Position numbers and translations under genes: made by a program. Below are positions 27,968-41,311 of a stretch of DNA of 64,000 nt, one piece after another. The DNA is from Prauserella cavernicola (GTDB lineage Bacteria > Actinomycetota > Actinomycetes > Mycobacteriales > Pseudonocardiaceae), in the NCBI RefSeq assembly GCF_016595675.1, contig NZ_JAENJH010000011.1, positions 1 to 64,000 of the forward strand, given 5' to 3'. Positions within the stretch are counted from its first letter, which is position 1. Every line of letters begins with the position of its first letter. The notes under the pieces are model-generated. The model ran no database searches. It was not told where the DNA came from and was given only the letters and a program-made list of their open reading frames with translations.

Positions 27968-28360
27968 GTGCGCCGGCTCGTGATCGACGTCCAGCCGGGC
28001 GAGTACGCCGTGGCCCGGCTGGACGCGAAGGCGGAGGTGCCGCCGTCCCTGCTCGGCGCCGATGACGGGCTCGTGTCGCTCACGCGCACGAGCGACGAGC
28101 TTTCCGTGGTGTGCCCGGCCGCGCTGGTGCCCGGTGGGGCCGATGTGGACGGTGACTGGCGGTTGCTGAGCGTGCGCGGACCGCTCGCGTTCACCCTCAC
28201 GGGAATCATCGCGGCGTTGTCGAGCGAGCTCGCCGCCGCGGGTGTCGCGCTGTTCAGTCTGTCCACCTTCGACACCGACCACGTGCTGGTGAAGGGCGCC
28301 GAGCTCGACCGTGCGGTCGCGGCGCTGACGGGCGCGGGGCACGAGGTTCACGGAGTCTGA
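27968..28360 (+). CDS. ACT-domain protein
   Basis: A 130-residue protein whose second half (SVRGPLAFTLTGIIAALSSE, then GVALFSLSTFDTDHVLVKG) is an ACT domain of the aspartate-kinase/CASTOR type; the first half resembles a degenerate first ACT module. Such domains bind amino acids or nucleosides and regulate enzymes. The GTG start lies four bases after thyX, so they are co-transcribed. Its ligand and partner are unknown; a sensor of an amino acid linked to one-carbon metabolism is only a guess. Confidence 0.7.
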   Translation: MRRLVIDVQPGEYAVARLDAKAEVPPSLLGADDGLVSLTRTSDELSVVCPAALVPGGADVDGDWRLLSVRGPLAFTLTGIIAALSSELAAAGVALFSLSTFDTDHVLVKGAELDRAVAALTGAGHEVHGV

Positions 28361-28419
28361 TCCGGCGTGAGGGGCCGCCCGCTACGATCTGGGCGCCACA
28401 CGACGAGGGGACGACCACG

Positions 28420-32809
<4,390 letters not shown>

Positions 32810-32823
<14 letters not shown>

Positions 32824-32917
32824 CCCTGGCCACCAGCAGGGCGGCCACCACGATGACGGCCTGCACCAGCAGGGCTCGGCGGGCACGGCGCTGTTCGACA
32901 CGGGTGGGACGGCTCAT
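32810..32917 (-). CDS. Candidate 35-residue membrane peptide
   Basis: Too short for routine calling. ATG 32917-32915 follows GGGGAG by about six bases. It encodes a strongly basic N-terminus (MSRPTRVEQRRARRA), a hydrophobic stretch LLVQAVIVVAALLVA and a basic end (RARRR), then TGA. The charge-helix-charge pattern is that of a single-pass small membrane protein. Its end overlaps the rnj stop on the other strand. Expression is unproven; it could also be the disposable 5' part of the EamA-side intergenic region. Confidence 0.4.
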
Positions 32918-32956
32918 GTGGTCTCCCCAGTAGGTGCGCGTTGCTCACTCGGTGGA

Positions 32957-33985
32957 CTAGTCGCGGGAGCCGCCGGTTCCGTTCCCGTCGAGGGAACGAT
33001 CCGGCGGGCTCTCGACGGGTAAGGGCTCGGCGGGTGTGGGCTGTGGTGTGCCCGGCGAGGTGAGCTGCACCAGCAGCGCGCCGCCGAGCAGCACCGCCGC
33101 GCCGAGCAGCTGGATCCAGGTCAGTGCCTCGTTGAGCAGCAGCCAGGCCGCCGCCGTGGCGATCAGCGGTTCGACCAGCGCGAGCACGCTGGCCGCGGCG
33201 ACCGGCAGGTGCCGCAGCGACGAGACGCCGGCGAAGTAGGCCAGCGCCGTGGAGAACAGGGCGACGGCCACGAGCAGCACCCAGACCGGCGGCTGCCACG
33301 GCCCGAAGTCGGCAGGGCCGGTCACGATCCCCAGCGGCCACGTCCACGGCGGCGCGACGGCGCACACCGCGACGGCGCCCACCACCATGCCCCAGGTGAC
33401 CATGCCCAGCGGGTGGTGGTTCGCCACGCCGCGCTCGCCGAGCAGGAAGTACGCCGCCGAGCACAGTGCCGCGCCGATGCCCGCGAGCAGGCCGATCGCG
33501 TCGAGCTGCAGCCCCTCGTGCACGCGGGCCACCATCGCGAGCCCGAGCACGGCGAGCGCGATCCCCGCCCACATCGCCCTCGGCAGCCGCACGCGGCGCA
33601 CGAAGCGCACCCACAGCGCCACCAGCACCGGCGAGCTGAACTCGAGCAGGATCGCCACGCCGACGGGGATCCGCGACGCCGCGATGAAGTAGCACAGCTG
33701 CACGCCCGCGACGCCGAGCAGCCCGTAGCCCAGCAGCAGCCGCCACTGGCCCGCGGGCACCTTCAGCAGGCTGGGCCGGACCAGTGCGACGCCCACGAGC
33801 AGTACGACCGCCGCGAGCCCGATGCGCGCCGCGGCGACCTGCTGGGGCGACAGCCCGGCGAGCATGGCCGGTTTGCCGATGACCCCGGAACTGCCGAAGC
33901 ACAGCGAAGCGAGCAGGAGCAAGGCCGTGCCGCGGCCCCGGTGGGCGACGAAAGTGGAACGTGCGGCGGTGACGTGGGCGGACAC
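32957..33985 (-). CDS. EamA/DMT-family transporter
   Basis: A 342-residue drug/metabolite transporter with ten predicted helices in two EamA repeats: LLLLASLCFGSSGVIGKPAM at the start of repeat one and YFLLGERGVANHHPLGMVTW in repeat two, with a Glu/Pro motif (ALVEPLIATAAAWLLLNEAL) in each half as in RhaT/EamA exporters. Substrates of this class are amino acids or nucleobase-like metabolites. The GTG start has TAGAGT six bases upstream. The C-terminal 30 residues are Pro/Glu/Asp-rich and hydrophilic. Confidence 0.85.
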   Translation of the reverse strand: MSAHVTAARSTFVAHRGRGTALLLLASLCFGSSGVIGKPAMLAGLSPQQVAAARIGLAAVVLLVGVALVRPSLLKVPAGQWRLLLGYGLLGVAGVQLCYFIAASRIPVGVAILLEFSSPVLVALWVRFVRRVRLPRAMWAGIALAVLGLAMVARVHEGLQLDAIGLLAGIGAALCSAAYFLLGERGVANHHPLGMVTWGMVVGAVAVCAVAPPWTWPLGIVTGPADFGPWQPPVWVLLVAVALFSTALAYFAGVSSLRHLPVAAASVLALVEPLIATAAAWLLLNEALTWIQLLGAAVLLGGALLVQLTSPGTPQPTPAEPLPVESPPDRSLDGNGTGGSRD

Positions 33986-34026
33986 ACCCGGACTCTAGAA
34001 CCCGAGGGCGACGGTTCTCGCCTCGT

Positions 34027-34860
34027 TTACGCCTGCGGTGACGGCCGCCACGGGCTGCGTGTGTCGGTGGGCCGCGTGGGGTCGTGGAAGTGCGGCAGGT
34101 CGGGCTCGTTCCGGCGCAGCGGCACGAGGCCCTCGGTGATGGCGCGCATGATCGCGCCGTGGGCCTTCACGCCGTCGCCGGGCTTGCCGCCGGAGTAGGC
34201 GGAGAGGTCCACCGGGGTGCCGAAGTGGACGCGAAACGTCGGCCTGCGCAGCGGCGAGGTGAACCCGGAACGCAGCAGCGGCACGAGGTCGGCGGGTCCG
34301 TCGACGCGCTCGGTGCCCCAGTAGACGGCCTCGTGCGCGCCCCACTGGCTGATCGGCACCACGGGCACGCCCGCGGCCAGCGCGAGGCGTGCGGCGCCGG
34401 TCTTGCCGCGCTCCGGCCACAGCCCGGGATCGTGGCTGATCCGGCCCTCGGGATAGACGATGATCGGCGCCCGCGTGGTGCGCATCGCCGTGACGGCGGC
34501 GCCGAACTGGTCCACCGCCGAGGCCGAGCCGCGGTCGACGCGCAGGTGGCCACTCGCTTTCAGGGCGGGACCGATCACCGGGGCGTCCAATAGACCGCCC
34601 GCGAGCAGGAACCTCGGCGCGATGCCGATTCGCCGGCACGCGGCCATGAGCACGAACGCGTCGAAGACGCCGATGTGGTTGGCCGCCATGAGCAGCGGAC
34701 GGTCGCGCAGGGCGCGCGGGACACCGCCCGTCACGCGCAGCTTGCCCGCGAGGCCGACCACCCGCTGGTCGATCGCGAGCATCGCCCGCCAGATCGCCGG
34801 AGTCGCGCCGTCGCGCTCAGGGCGTGTCGTGCTGTCTTCCTCGGGGTGCAGCGCCACCAT
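34027..34860 (-). CDS. 1-acyl-glycerol-3-phosphate acyltransferase family (PlsC-like)
   Basis: A 277-residue PlsC-domain protein. The acyltransferase motif I is NHxxxxD-like (AANHIGVFDAFVL), motif III is VYPEGRISHDPGLWP, and motif IV is VVPISQWGAHEA. Such enzymes acylate lysophosphatidic acid or related lipids at the membrane. The long open frame upstream belongs to the antisense of ftsK; the start was set at the ATG before VALHPEED, with CATCCT seven bases upstream. It is divergent from ftsK with a gap of about 115 bases. Confidence 0.85.
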   Translation of the reverse strand: MVALHPEEDSTTRPERDGATPAIWRAMLAIDQRVVGLAGKLRVTGGVPRALRDRPLLMAANHIGVFDAFVLMAACRRIGIAPRFLLAGGLLDAPVIGPALKASGHLRVDRGSASAVDQFGAAVTAMRTTRAPIIVYPEGRISHDPGLWPERGKTGAARLALAAGVPVVPISQWGAHEAVYWGTERVDGPADLVPLLRSGFTSPLRRPTFRVHFGTPVDLSAYSGGKPGDGVKAHGAIMRAITEGLVPLRRNEPDLPHFHDPTRPTDTRSPWRPSPQA

Positions 34861-34977
34861 GGGGGGAAGGATGCCACGGGTGTGACCGCCACTCGTCAGG
34901 GGATCATGCCGGAATTGTTTCCGGTGTGCCGTGAGTGGCACATGTGAATGCCGTGGCGAGCCGGTTACCGTAGAGGA

Positions 34978-37491
34978 ATGGCGAGCGGGTCGGTGACCAA
35001 GGGGAGAAACACCGCACGTGGCGGCAGTGGCAAGGGCAGGACGCCCGCCAAGGGCGCCGCGCGGTCGCGGCCGTCCTCCTCCTCGTCCTCGTCGTCGACG
35101 AGGACGTCGCGACCCTCGGTTCGCAAGCCGCCACCTCGCAGGTCCTCCTCGACGCCGGGCACGTTCGGCAAGGCCGTGCGCGGCGGCTGGGGCCTGGTCG
35201 CCAAGGGAACCGGCAGCCTCGCGCGCGCGGTCGGCCGCACCCGCGAACTCGAACCCGAGCACCGCAGGGACGGCATCGCGCTCGGCCTGATCGCGCTCGG
35301 CCTCGTCACGGCGGTCGGCGTGTTCTGGCGCGCGGCCGGTCCGGTCGGCGAGTGGGTCACCGTCGGCATGCGCAGCATCTTCGGCGCGGGCGCCGTGGCG
35401 GTGCCGCTCGCGCTCGTGGTGGCCGCCGTGGCGCTGATGCGCTCCGAGGCCCAGCCCGAGACGCGGCCCCGCATGGTCGTGGGCACGCTGCTGGTGACGC
35501 TGTCGATCCTCGGTCTGCTGCACCTGTTCAGCGGCCGCCCTCAGGGCCACGACGACCAGATGTACGCGGGGGGCTGGCTCGGCTGGTTCGCCGGTGACCT
35601 GCCGGCCAGGGGCGTCACGATCTGGGTCGCGGTGCCGCTGCTGATCCTGACGCTCGCGTTCGGGATCCTCGTGTTCACCGCGACGCCGGTGCGCGAGATC
35701 CCGCGCCGCCTGCGCGAATGGGGCGTCGACCCCGCCGACCTCGAGGCCGACGAGCAGGCGCGCCACGATCCGGTGGCCGACGCCGACCCGGCGTCGGTGC
35801 GGCTGCGCAAGCCCTCGCGCCGCCGCCAGTCCAGCGCCGACAAGGCCGCCGAGGACCCGAGCCTGTTCGACGACCTGGCGGCCGAGCCGGCACCGGAGCC
35901 CACTGCCAAGCCGAAGCCCGCCGACGTCCCGGAACGCAAGCAGCGCAAGGCCGAACAGCCCGCGATGACCGTGACCCGCACCGTCGAGGGCGACTACACG
36001 CTGCCGTCGCCGGAGCTGCTGACGCTCGGCGACGCGCCGAAGGCCCGCAGCAAGGCCAACGACGCCATGATCGAGGCCATCACCGGCGTGCTCGAACAGT
36101 TCAATGTGGACGCCCAGGTCACCGGGTTCACCCGGGGCCCCACGGTGACGCGCTACGAGGTGGAGCTCGGGCCGGGTGTCAAGGTCGAGAAGATCACCGC
36201 GCTCACCAAGAACATCGCCTACGCCGTGGCCACCGACAACGTGCGCCTGCTCGCGCCGATCCCCGGCAAGTCCGCGGTCGGCATCGAGGTGCCCAACTCC
36301 GACCGCGAGATGGTGCGGCTCGGCGACGTGCTGCGCTCGTCCACGGCGGCGAACGACGGCCACCCGATGGTCATGGGCCTCGGCAAGGACATCGAGGGCC
36401 ACTTCGTCACCGCGAACCTGACGAAGATGCCGCACCTGCTCGTGGCCGGTTCCACCGGTTCCGGTAAGTCCAGCTTCGTCAACTCGATGCTGGTGTCGCT
36501 GCTCGCTCGCGCGACGCCCGACGAGTGCCGGATGATCCTCATCGACCCGAAGATGGTCGAGCTGACGCCGTACGAGGGCATCCCGCACCTGATCACGCCC
36601 ATCATCACGCAGCCGAAGAAGGCCGCCGCCGCGCTGGCCTGGCTCGTCGAGGAGATGGAGCAGCGCTACCAGGACATGCAGGCCAACCGGGTGCGCCACA
36701 TCGACGACTTCAACAAGAAGGTGCGCTCCGGCGAGATCACCGCACCGCCGGGCAGCGAGCGCGAGTACCAGCCCTATCCCTACATCATGGCGATCGTCGA
36801 CGAGCTCGCCGACCTCATGATGACGGCCCCGCGCGACGTCGAGGACGCCATCGTGCGCATCACCCAGAAGGCCCGCGCCGCCGGGATCCACCTGGTGCTC
36901 GCCACGCAGCGGCCGTCGGTCGACGTCGTCACCGGCCTCATCAAGACCAACGTGCCGTCGCGGCTGGCGTTCGCCACGTCGTCGCTGACCGACTCACGCG
37001 TGATCCTCGACCAGCCGGGCGCCGAGAAGCTCATCGGCATGGGTGACGCGCTGTACCTGCCGATGGGTGCGGGCAAGCCCACCCGCGTGCAGGGCGCGTT
37101 CGTCAGTGACGAGGAGATCGCGGCGATCGTCAATTTCACCAAGGACCAGGCCGAGCCCGACTACACCGACGGCGTCACCGCGGCCAAGGCAGGGGAGAAG
37201 AAGGAGATCGACGCCGACATCGGCGATGACCTCGACGTGCTCCTGCAGGCCACCGAGCTGGTGGTCACGTCGCAGTTCGGCTCCACGTCGATGCTGCAGC
37301 GCAAGCTGCGGGTCGGCTTCGCCAAGGCGGGCAGGCTCATGGACCTGCTGGAGACCAGGGGAGTGGTGGGGCCCTCGGAGGGCTCGAAGGCGCGCGACGT
37401 GCTCGTCAAGCCCGAGGACCTGCCCGGCACGCTTGCCCTGATCCGCGGTGGCGGCGACGCGGCCGGCTCCGACGACGAGGACCTGGACTAG
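34978..37491 (+). CDS. ftsK: DNA translocase FtsK
   Basis: FtsK pumps chromosomal DNA through the closing septum and supports dimer resolution. The 837-residue protein has a basic Ser/Arg-rich N-terminus, four membrane helices (about 95-260), a Pro/Lys linker, the motor domain with Walker A GSTGSGKS (491-498), and the C-terminal gamma winged helix (SMLQRKLRVGFAKAGRLMDL) that reads polar DNA motifs. The ATG 34978 lies six bases after TACCGT; an ATG 30 bases upstream is in front of that promoter and less likely. It is followed by a perfect palindromic terminator. Confidence 0.97.
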   Translation: MASGSVTKGRNTARGGSGKGRTPAKGAARSRPSSSSSSSSTRTSRPSVRKPPPRRSSSTPGTFGKAVRGGWGLVAKGTGSLARAVGRTRELEPEHRRDGIALGLIALGLVTAVGVFWRAAGPVGEWVTVGMRSIFGAGAVAVPLALVVAAVALMRSEAQPETRPRMVVGTLLVTLSILGLLHLFSGRPQGHDDQMYAGGWLGWFAGDLPARGVTIWVAVPLLILTLAFGILVFTATPVREIPRRLREWGVDPADLEADEQARHDPVADADPASVRLRKPSRRRQSSADKAAEDPSLFDDLAAEPAPEPTAKPKPADVPERKQRKAEQPAMTVTRTVEGDYTLPSPELLTLGDAPKARSKANDAMIEAITGVLEQFNVDAQVTGFTRGPTVTRYEVELGPGVKVEKITALTKNIAYAVATDNVRLLAPIPGKSAVGIEVPNSDREMVRLGDVLRSSTAANDGHPMVMGLGKDIEGHFVTANLTKMPHLLVAGSTGSGKSSFVNSMLVSLLARATPDECRMILIDPKMVELTPYEGIPHLITPIITQPKKAAAALAWLVEEMEQRYQDMQANRVRHIDDFNKKVRSGEITAPPGSEREYQPYPYIMAIVDELADLMMTAPRDVEDAIVRITQKARAAGIHLVLATQRPSVDVVTGLIKTNVPSRLAFATSSLTDSRVILDQPGAEKLIGMGDALYLPMGAGKPTRVQGAFVSDEEIAAIVNFTKDQAEPDYTDGVTAAKAGEKKEIDADIGDDLDVLLQATELVVTSQFGSTSMLQRKLRVGFAKAGRLMDLLETRGVVGPSEGSKARDVLVKPEDLPGTLALIRGGGDAAGSDDEDLD

Positions 37492-37498
37492 CGCTAGT

Positions 37499-37553
37499 TG
37501 AGGTGAAGGGCACCTTTACTGCGTTGAACGCAGTAAAGGTGCCCTTCACCTCA
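37499..37553. terminator. Near-perfect 55-base palindrome, bidirectional terminator
   Basis: Two 27-base arms beginning TGAGGTGAAGGGCACC and meeting around one G (37526) are exactly complementary. The arms contain A/T-richer blocks (CTTTACTGCG), giving a T-run-like segment on both strands. It separates ftsK from the convergent phospholipase gene. I have the impression that similar GTGAAGGGCACC palindromes recur in Pseudonocardiales genomes; that needs checking. Confidence 0.8.
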
Positions 37554-37564
37554 CGTGCCAGGAC

Positions 37565-38005
37565 TCAGCTGGCGCCGAACTGGCGGACGGCCTGGTAGTA
37601 GGTCCAGGCGGCGCCGTCGCACTGCCAGCGGCCCGCACAGATCGTCTTCATGTCGGCGTGGAAGTTGTCGTCGATGGCCTTGCGGTTGGCCTCGGTGAAG
37701 CGGCTCTGCGACTTGTAGTTGCGGTAGCCGAAGTCGTGGCGGTGGCAGGCGGCCGTGAAGTCGTAGCCGAGCGGCTTGTCCGGAGACCACGAGCACGCGT
37801 CGGACGACCAGTCGAGCACGTCCGAGTGCGGAGCCGTCGCTCGCGTGGTGCTGAACTGCGACAGCGACAGGTCGTACAGGTAGTCGTCGGTGATCTCCTG
37901 GGCGCTCGCGGCGGGCGCCACGCCCGAGCCGAGGAACAGGGTGACGGTGACGGCGGCGGTACCGACGGCACCGCGGAGGGTGCGGCGCAGGGCGGACGCG
38001 GGCAT
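37565..38005 (-). CDS. Secreted prokaryotic phospholipase A2
   Basis: A 146-residue precursor with a signal peptide (basic start, hydrophobic core, AASA cleavage region near residue 35). The mature part matches the bacterial PLA2 fold seen in Streptomyces: DACSWSPDKPLGYDFTAAC, then HRHDFGYRNY with the catalytic pair H90-D91. Four cysteines (71, 87, 123, 129) can form two disulfides. It would cleave sn-2 ester bonds of phospholipids outside the cell. GAGGAG lies seven bases before the ATG. An inverted repeat just upstream may be an operator. Confidence 0.88.
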   Translation of the reverse strand: MPASALRRTLRGAVGTAAVTVTLFLGSGVAPAASAQEITDDYLYDLSLSQFSTTRATAPHSDVLDWSSDACSWSPDKPLGYDFTAACHRHDFGYRNYKSQSRFTEANRKAIDDNFHADMKTICAGRWQCDGAAWTYYQAVRQFGAS

Positions 38006-38018
38006 GGCGGGGCTCCTC

Positions 38019-38050
38019 GCTGATCAGTCACGGGGACGGTCGTGATCAGC
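38019..38050 (-). promoter_or_regulatory. Inverted repeat upstream of phospholipase gene
   Basis: GCTGATCA (38019-38026) and TGATCAGC (38043-38050) are perfect inverted repeats 16 bases apart, 14-45 bases before the ATG. The spacing and position suit a dimeric regulator. No regulator gene is adjacent. Confidence 0.4.
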
Positions 38051-38120
38051 TTCGGGTGCGCCGGTTGCCACCACCACCGCCGGACGCGCGAACAGTGGGT
38101 GAATTGCCGACTACGTGCCG

Positions 38121-38636
38121 CTACTCGCGGCGATGCCCGTCGAGCTCCAGCAGCATGCGCGTGTTGCCGAGGGTGTTGGGCTTGACGAAGGGCAGGTCGA
38201 GGAACTCGGCGACGCCCGTGTCCAGCGAGCGCCGCATCTGTTCGTACACCTCGCGAGGCACCGGCGTGCCCTCGATGGCCCGGAACCCGTGACCCGCGAA
38301 GAACTCGGTCTCGAAGGTCAGTACGAAGATCCGCGGCAGCCCGAGGTCGACCGCCAGGTCGATGAGCCTGCGGACCAGCAGGTGACCGATGCCGTGGCCG
38401 CGCATCGAGCGCTCCACGGCGACCGTGCGGATCTCCGCGAGGTCCTCCCACAGCACGTGCAGGGCGCCGCAGCCGACGATCTCGCCGTCGAAGTCGGCGA
38501 CCCAGAACTCCTGCATGTCCTCGTAGAGGGTCACGAGCTCCTTCTCGAGGAGCACCTTGCCCGCGTCGGAGTCGACCAGCGCCTTGATCCTGCGGACGTC
38601 CGCGATACGAGCGCGGCGAATGTGCGGTGACTCCAC
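38121..38636 (-). CDS. argA: Amino-acid (glutamate) N-acetyltransferase, ArgA-like
   Basis: A 171-residue GNAT protein resembling the short, stand-alone N-acetylglutamate synthase of actinobacteria (mycobacterial Rv2747 type, also beside ftsK). Visible features are [56 protein letters not shown] and the acetyl-CoA loop [10 protein letters not shown]. It would make N-acetylglutamate for arginine synthesis. The open frame runs far upstream as antisense of rimO; the start was set at GTG 38636, seven bases after TAGCGT (38644-38649). Divergent from rimO. Confidence 0.85.
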   Translation of the reverse strand: MESPHIRRARIADVRRIKALVDSDAGKVLLEKELVTLYEDMQEFWVADFDGEIVGCGALHVLWEDLAEIRTVAVERSMRGHGIGHLLVRRLIDLAVDLGLPRIFVLTFETEFFAGHGFRAIEGTPVPREVYEQMRRSLDTGVAEFLDLPFVKPNTLGNTRMLLELDGHRRE

Positions 38637-38699
38637 CCCCGAGACGCTAGCGGGCGGCCTCCGCGCCACCGACCAGGGTCTGCTCGTTACCCTGGTCCG

Positions 38700-40133
38700 G
38701 TGTCTTCCGCTGATTCCTCCCCCGGTCGCCGGGTCTCCCTGCTGACCCTCGGCTGTGCCCGCAACGAGGTCGATTCCGAGGAGCTCGCCGGCAGGCTCAC
38801 CGCCGGTGGCTGGGAGCTCTCCGCGGACCCGGAGGACAGCGACGTCGTCGTGGTCAACACCTGCGGTTTCGTCGAGGCCGCGAAGAAGGACTCGGTGGAC
38901 ACGCTGCTGGCGGCCTCCGACACGGGCGCGAAGGTCGTCGCCGTGGGCTGCATGGCCGAGCGCTACGGGCGCGAGCTGGCCGACAACCTGCCTGAGGCCG
39001 ACGCGGTGCTCGGGTTCGACCACTATCCGGCGCTGGCCGATCGGCTCGCCGACATCGCCGAGGGCCGCGAGATCGCCTCGCACACGCCTGCCGACCGCAG
39101 GACCCTGCTGCCGATCAGCCCGGTGGAGCGGCCCGCGGCGGCGGAGCAGGTCACGGTGCCCGGCCACGCGGGCTGGGGCCCGCGCGTGCTGCGCTCGCGC
39201 CTCGACGACGCGCCGGTCGCCGCGCTGAAGATCGCCTCCGGCTGCGACCGCCGCTGCTCGTTCTGCGCCATCCCGTCGTTCCGCGGCTCGTTCGTGTCCC
39301 GCCACCCCGACGAGATCGTCGCCGAGGCCGAGTGGCTCGCCACCCAGGGCGCGCGCGAGCTGTTCCTGGTCAGTGAGAACTCCACGTCGTACGGCAAGGA
39401 CCTCGGCCGCGAGCTCGGCGGCACCCGCGCGCTGGAGGCGCTGCTGCCGAGGCTGGCGGCCGTCGACGGCATCGACCGCGTGCGCGTGTCGTACCTGCAG
39501 CCCGCCGAGACGCGTCCCGACCTGGTGCGCGTGATCGCGACGACGCCCGGCGTCGCCGACTACTTCGACCTGTCCTTCCAGCACTCCAGCGAGGCGGTGC
39601 TGCGCCGGATGCGCCGGTTCGGCTCCACCGACTCGTTCCTGGCGCTGGTGGACCAGATCCGCGAGTACGCGCCCGAGGCGGGCATCCGCACCAACGTGAT
39701 CGTCGGCTTCCCCGGCGAGACCGAGGACGACGTGGCGGAGCTGGAGCGCTTCCTCACCGGCGCGCGGCTCGACGCGGTCGGCGTGTTCGGCTACTCCGAC
39801 GAGGACGGCACCGAGGCCGAGGGCTTCGACGGCAAGCTCGACGAGGAGACCGTCGCGGAGCGCGTCGGCCGCCTCTCGGCGCTGGTGGAGGAGCTCACCG
39901 CGCAGCGCGCCGAGGACCGGATCGGCACCGTCGTCGACGTACTGGTGGAGACCGTGGACGACGAGGTGACCGGCCGGGCCGCGCACCAGGCGCCCGAGGT
40001 CGACGGCGAGTGCGTGGTGCTCGACGCGGACGGCTGCAAGCCGGGTGAGCTGCTGCGATGCGAGGTCGTGGACAGCGCGGGCGTGGACCTGGTCGTGCGT
40101 CCCCTCGAGCCCGTCGCCGGCAGCGCACCGTGA
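38700..40133 (+). CDS. rimO: Ribosomal protein S12 methylthiotransferase
   Basis: RimO adds a methylthio group to an aspartate of ribosomal protein S12. The 477-residue radical-SAM enzyme has the N-terminal UPF0004 domain with its cysteines ([38 protein letters not shown]), and the radical-SAM CxxxCxxC at C182, C186, C189 ([16 protein letters not shown]). A C-terminal TRAM domain follows. GTG start six bases after TACCCT (38688-38693). The stop overlaps the pgsA start (GTGA). Confidence 0.95.
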   Translation: MSSADSSPGRRVSLLTLGCARNEVDSEELAGRLTAGGWELSADPEDSDVVVVNTCGFVEAAKKDSVDTLLAASDTGAKVVAVGCMAERYGRELADNLPEADAVLGFDHYPALADRLADIAEGREIASHTPADRRTLLPISPVERPAAAEQVTVPGHAGWGPRVLRSRLDDAPVAALKIASGCDRRCSFCAIPSFRGSFVSRHPDEIVAEAEWLATQGARELFLVSENSTSYGKDLGRELGGTRALEALLPRLAAVDGIDRVRVSYLQPAETRPDLVRVIATTPGVADYFDLSFQHSSEAVLRRMRRFGSTDSFLALVDQIREYAPEAGIRTNVIVGFPGETEDDVAELERFLTGARLDAVGVFGYSDEDGTEAEGFDGKLDEETVAERVGRLSALVEELTAQRAEDRIGTVVDVLVETVDDEVTGRAAHQAPEVDGECVVLDADGCKPGELLRCEVVDSAGVDLVVRPLEPVAGSAP

Positions 40134-40756
40134 GTGCCGAGACAGGCGGCGCCGACCGGAAACCCGAGGTGGGCGACGTCGCGGCGACCCCTGCCGTGGC
40201 GGCGGTGCCGACGCTGAACGCGGCCAACGTGCTGACGTTGTCGCGGCTGGTCCTGGTGCCGTTGTTCGTGCTGGCGCTGTTCACCGCCGACGGCACCGAT
40301 CCGGTGTGGCGCTATGTCGCCACGGCGGTGTTCGCGCTCGCCGCGCTCACCGACCGCGTCGACGGCTGGGTGGCGCGCAAGTACAGCCTGATCACCGACT
40401 TCGGCAAGATCGCCGATCCGATCGCGGACAAGGCGCTGATCGGCGCCGCCCTCGTAGGGCTGAGCGTGCTCGGCGAGCTGCCGTGGTGGGTCACGATCGT
40501 CATCGCGGTGCGCGAGCTGGGCGTCACGCTGCTGCGGTTCTGGGTCATCCGGCACGGCGTCATCCCCGCGAGCCGGGGCGGCAAGGCCAAGACACTGGCC
40601 CAGAGCATCGCGATCGGGTCGTACCTGCTGCCGTTGGGCACGTGGGCCGACCCGGTGTGCTGGACGCTGATGGGCCTCGCGCTGGTGCTGACCGTCGCGA
40701 CCGGGCTCGACTACGTGGTCAGGGCAGTCCGGCTGCGGGCGGGACGCGGCGCCTGA
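40130..40756 (+). CDS. pgsA: CDP-diacylglycerol-glycerol-3-phosphate phosphatidyltransferase family
   Basis: A membrane enzyme of 208 residues that would make phosphatidylglycerol phosphate. The CDP-alcohol phosphotransferase motif D-x2-D-G-x2-A-R-x8-G-x3-D-x3-D is complete (D75, D78, G79, A82, R83, G92, D96, D100), and about five helices are visible. The GTG start is fixed by the four-base overlap with rimO. The rimO-pgsA-cinA-clgR order matches mycobacteria (pgsA3), where more than one paralogue exists, so the exact lipid product is less certain than the chemistry. Confidence 0.93.
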   Translation: MSAETGGADRKPEVGDVAATPAVAAVPTLNAANVLTLSRLVLVPLFVLALFTADGTDPVWRYVATAVFALAALTDRVDGWVARKYSLITDFGKIADPIADKALIGAALVGLSVLGELPWWVTIVIAVRELGVTLLRFWVIRHGVIPASRGGKAKTLAQSIAIGSYLLPLGTWADPVCWTLMGLALVLTVATGLDYVVRAVRLRAGRGA

Positions 40757-41217
40757 TGGAGGCGGCGAGGCTGGTCGCCGAGCTGGTCCGGCGAGGCCAG
40801 ACGGTCGCCACGGCCGAGTCGCTCACGGCGGGTTTGGTGTGCGCCGTGCTCACCGAGGTGCCCGGTTCGAGCGCCGTCGTCCGCGGCGGTCTGGTCGTCT
40901 ACGCCACCGACCTCAAGGAGTCGCTGGCGGGCGTCGACGGCGCGCTGCTGGCCGAGCACGGCGCCGTGCACCCCGAGGTCGCCGCCCAGCTCGCCGAGGG
41001 CGCGCGCACGCGCTGCGGGGCCGACTGGGGCCTCGGGCTCACCGGTGTGGCCGGACCGGATCCGCAGGACGGCGTCGCCGTCGGCACCGTCTTCGTCGCC
41101 GTGGCGGGCGCGGGGGTGCGCACCACGCGTACGCTGCGGATTGACGGAGACCGCGAGGCCGTGCGGAGGGCGTCGGTGACCGGCGCGCTCGGACTGCTCG
41201 GGGAACAATTGGCGTGA
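40756..41217 (+). CDS. Nicotinamide-nucleotide amidase (CinA C-terminal domain)
   Basis: A 153-residue stand-alone CinA C-terminal (PncC) protein: [20 protein letters not shown], the SxxxG-type [10 protein letters not shown] motif, [25 protein letters not shown] and VGTVFVAVA. PncC deamidates nicotinamide mononucleotide for NAD recycling. The N-terminal molybdopterin-binding half of full CinA is absent, which is usual for this class. Start overlaps pgsA by one base (TGATG). Confidence 0.9.
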   Translation: MEAARLVAELVRRGQTVATAESLTAGLVCAVLTEVPGSSAVVRGGLVVYATDLKESLAGVDGALLAEHGAVHPEVAAQLAEGARTRCGADWGLGLTGVAGPDPQDGVAVGTVFVAVAGAGVRTTRTLRIDGDREAVRRASVTGALGLLGEQLA

Positions 41218-41224
41218 TCCGCGC

Positions 41225-41285
41225 GTTCGCCCTTGGCGGACGCTCGTGTCAACACCTGCGTTCTGTCGTCTGGTCTCGGTAACGT
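41225..41285 (+). promoter_or_regulatory. Possible ClgR box and clgR promoter
   Basis: GTTCGC-CCTTG-GCG (41225-41238) matches the GTTCGC-N5-GCG operator described for Streptomyces ClgR. A TAACGT -10 lies at 41280-41285, placing the box about 55 bases before the likely transcript start, an activator position. In GC-rich DNA the short core CGC-N5-GCG alone would be weak evidence. Confidence 0.45.
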
Positions 41286-41311
41286 GGTCAGTAGCTGAAG
41301 GGAGGCGCGAG

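Noticed and set aside
34861-36891. Upstream extension of the PlsC-like frame on the minus strand
   Set aside because: It is antisense to ftsK, rich in Arg/His, and has no domain; the ATG at 34860 gives the normal family length.
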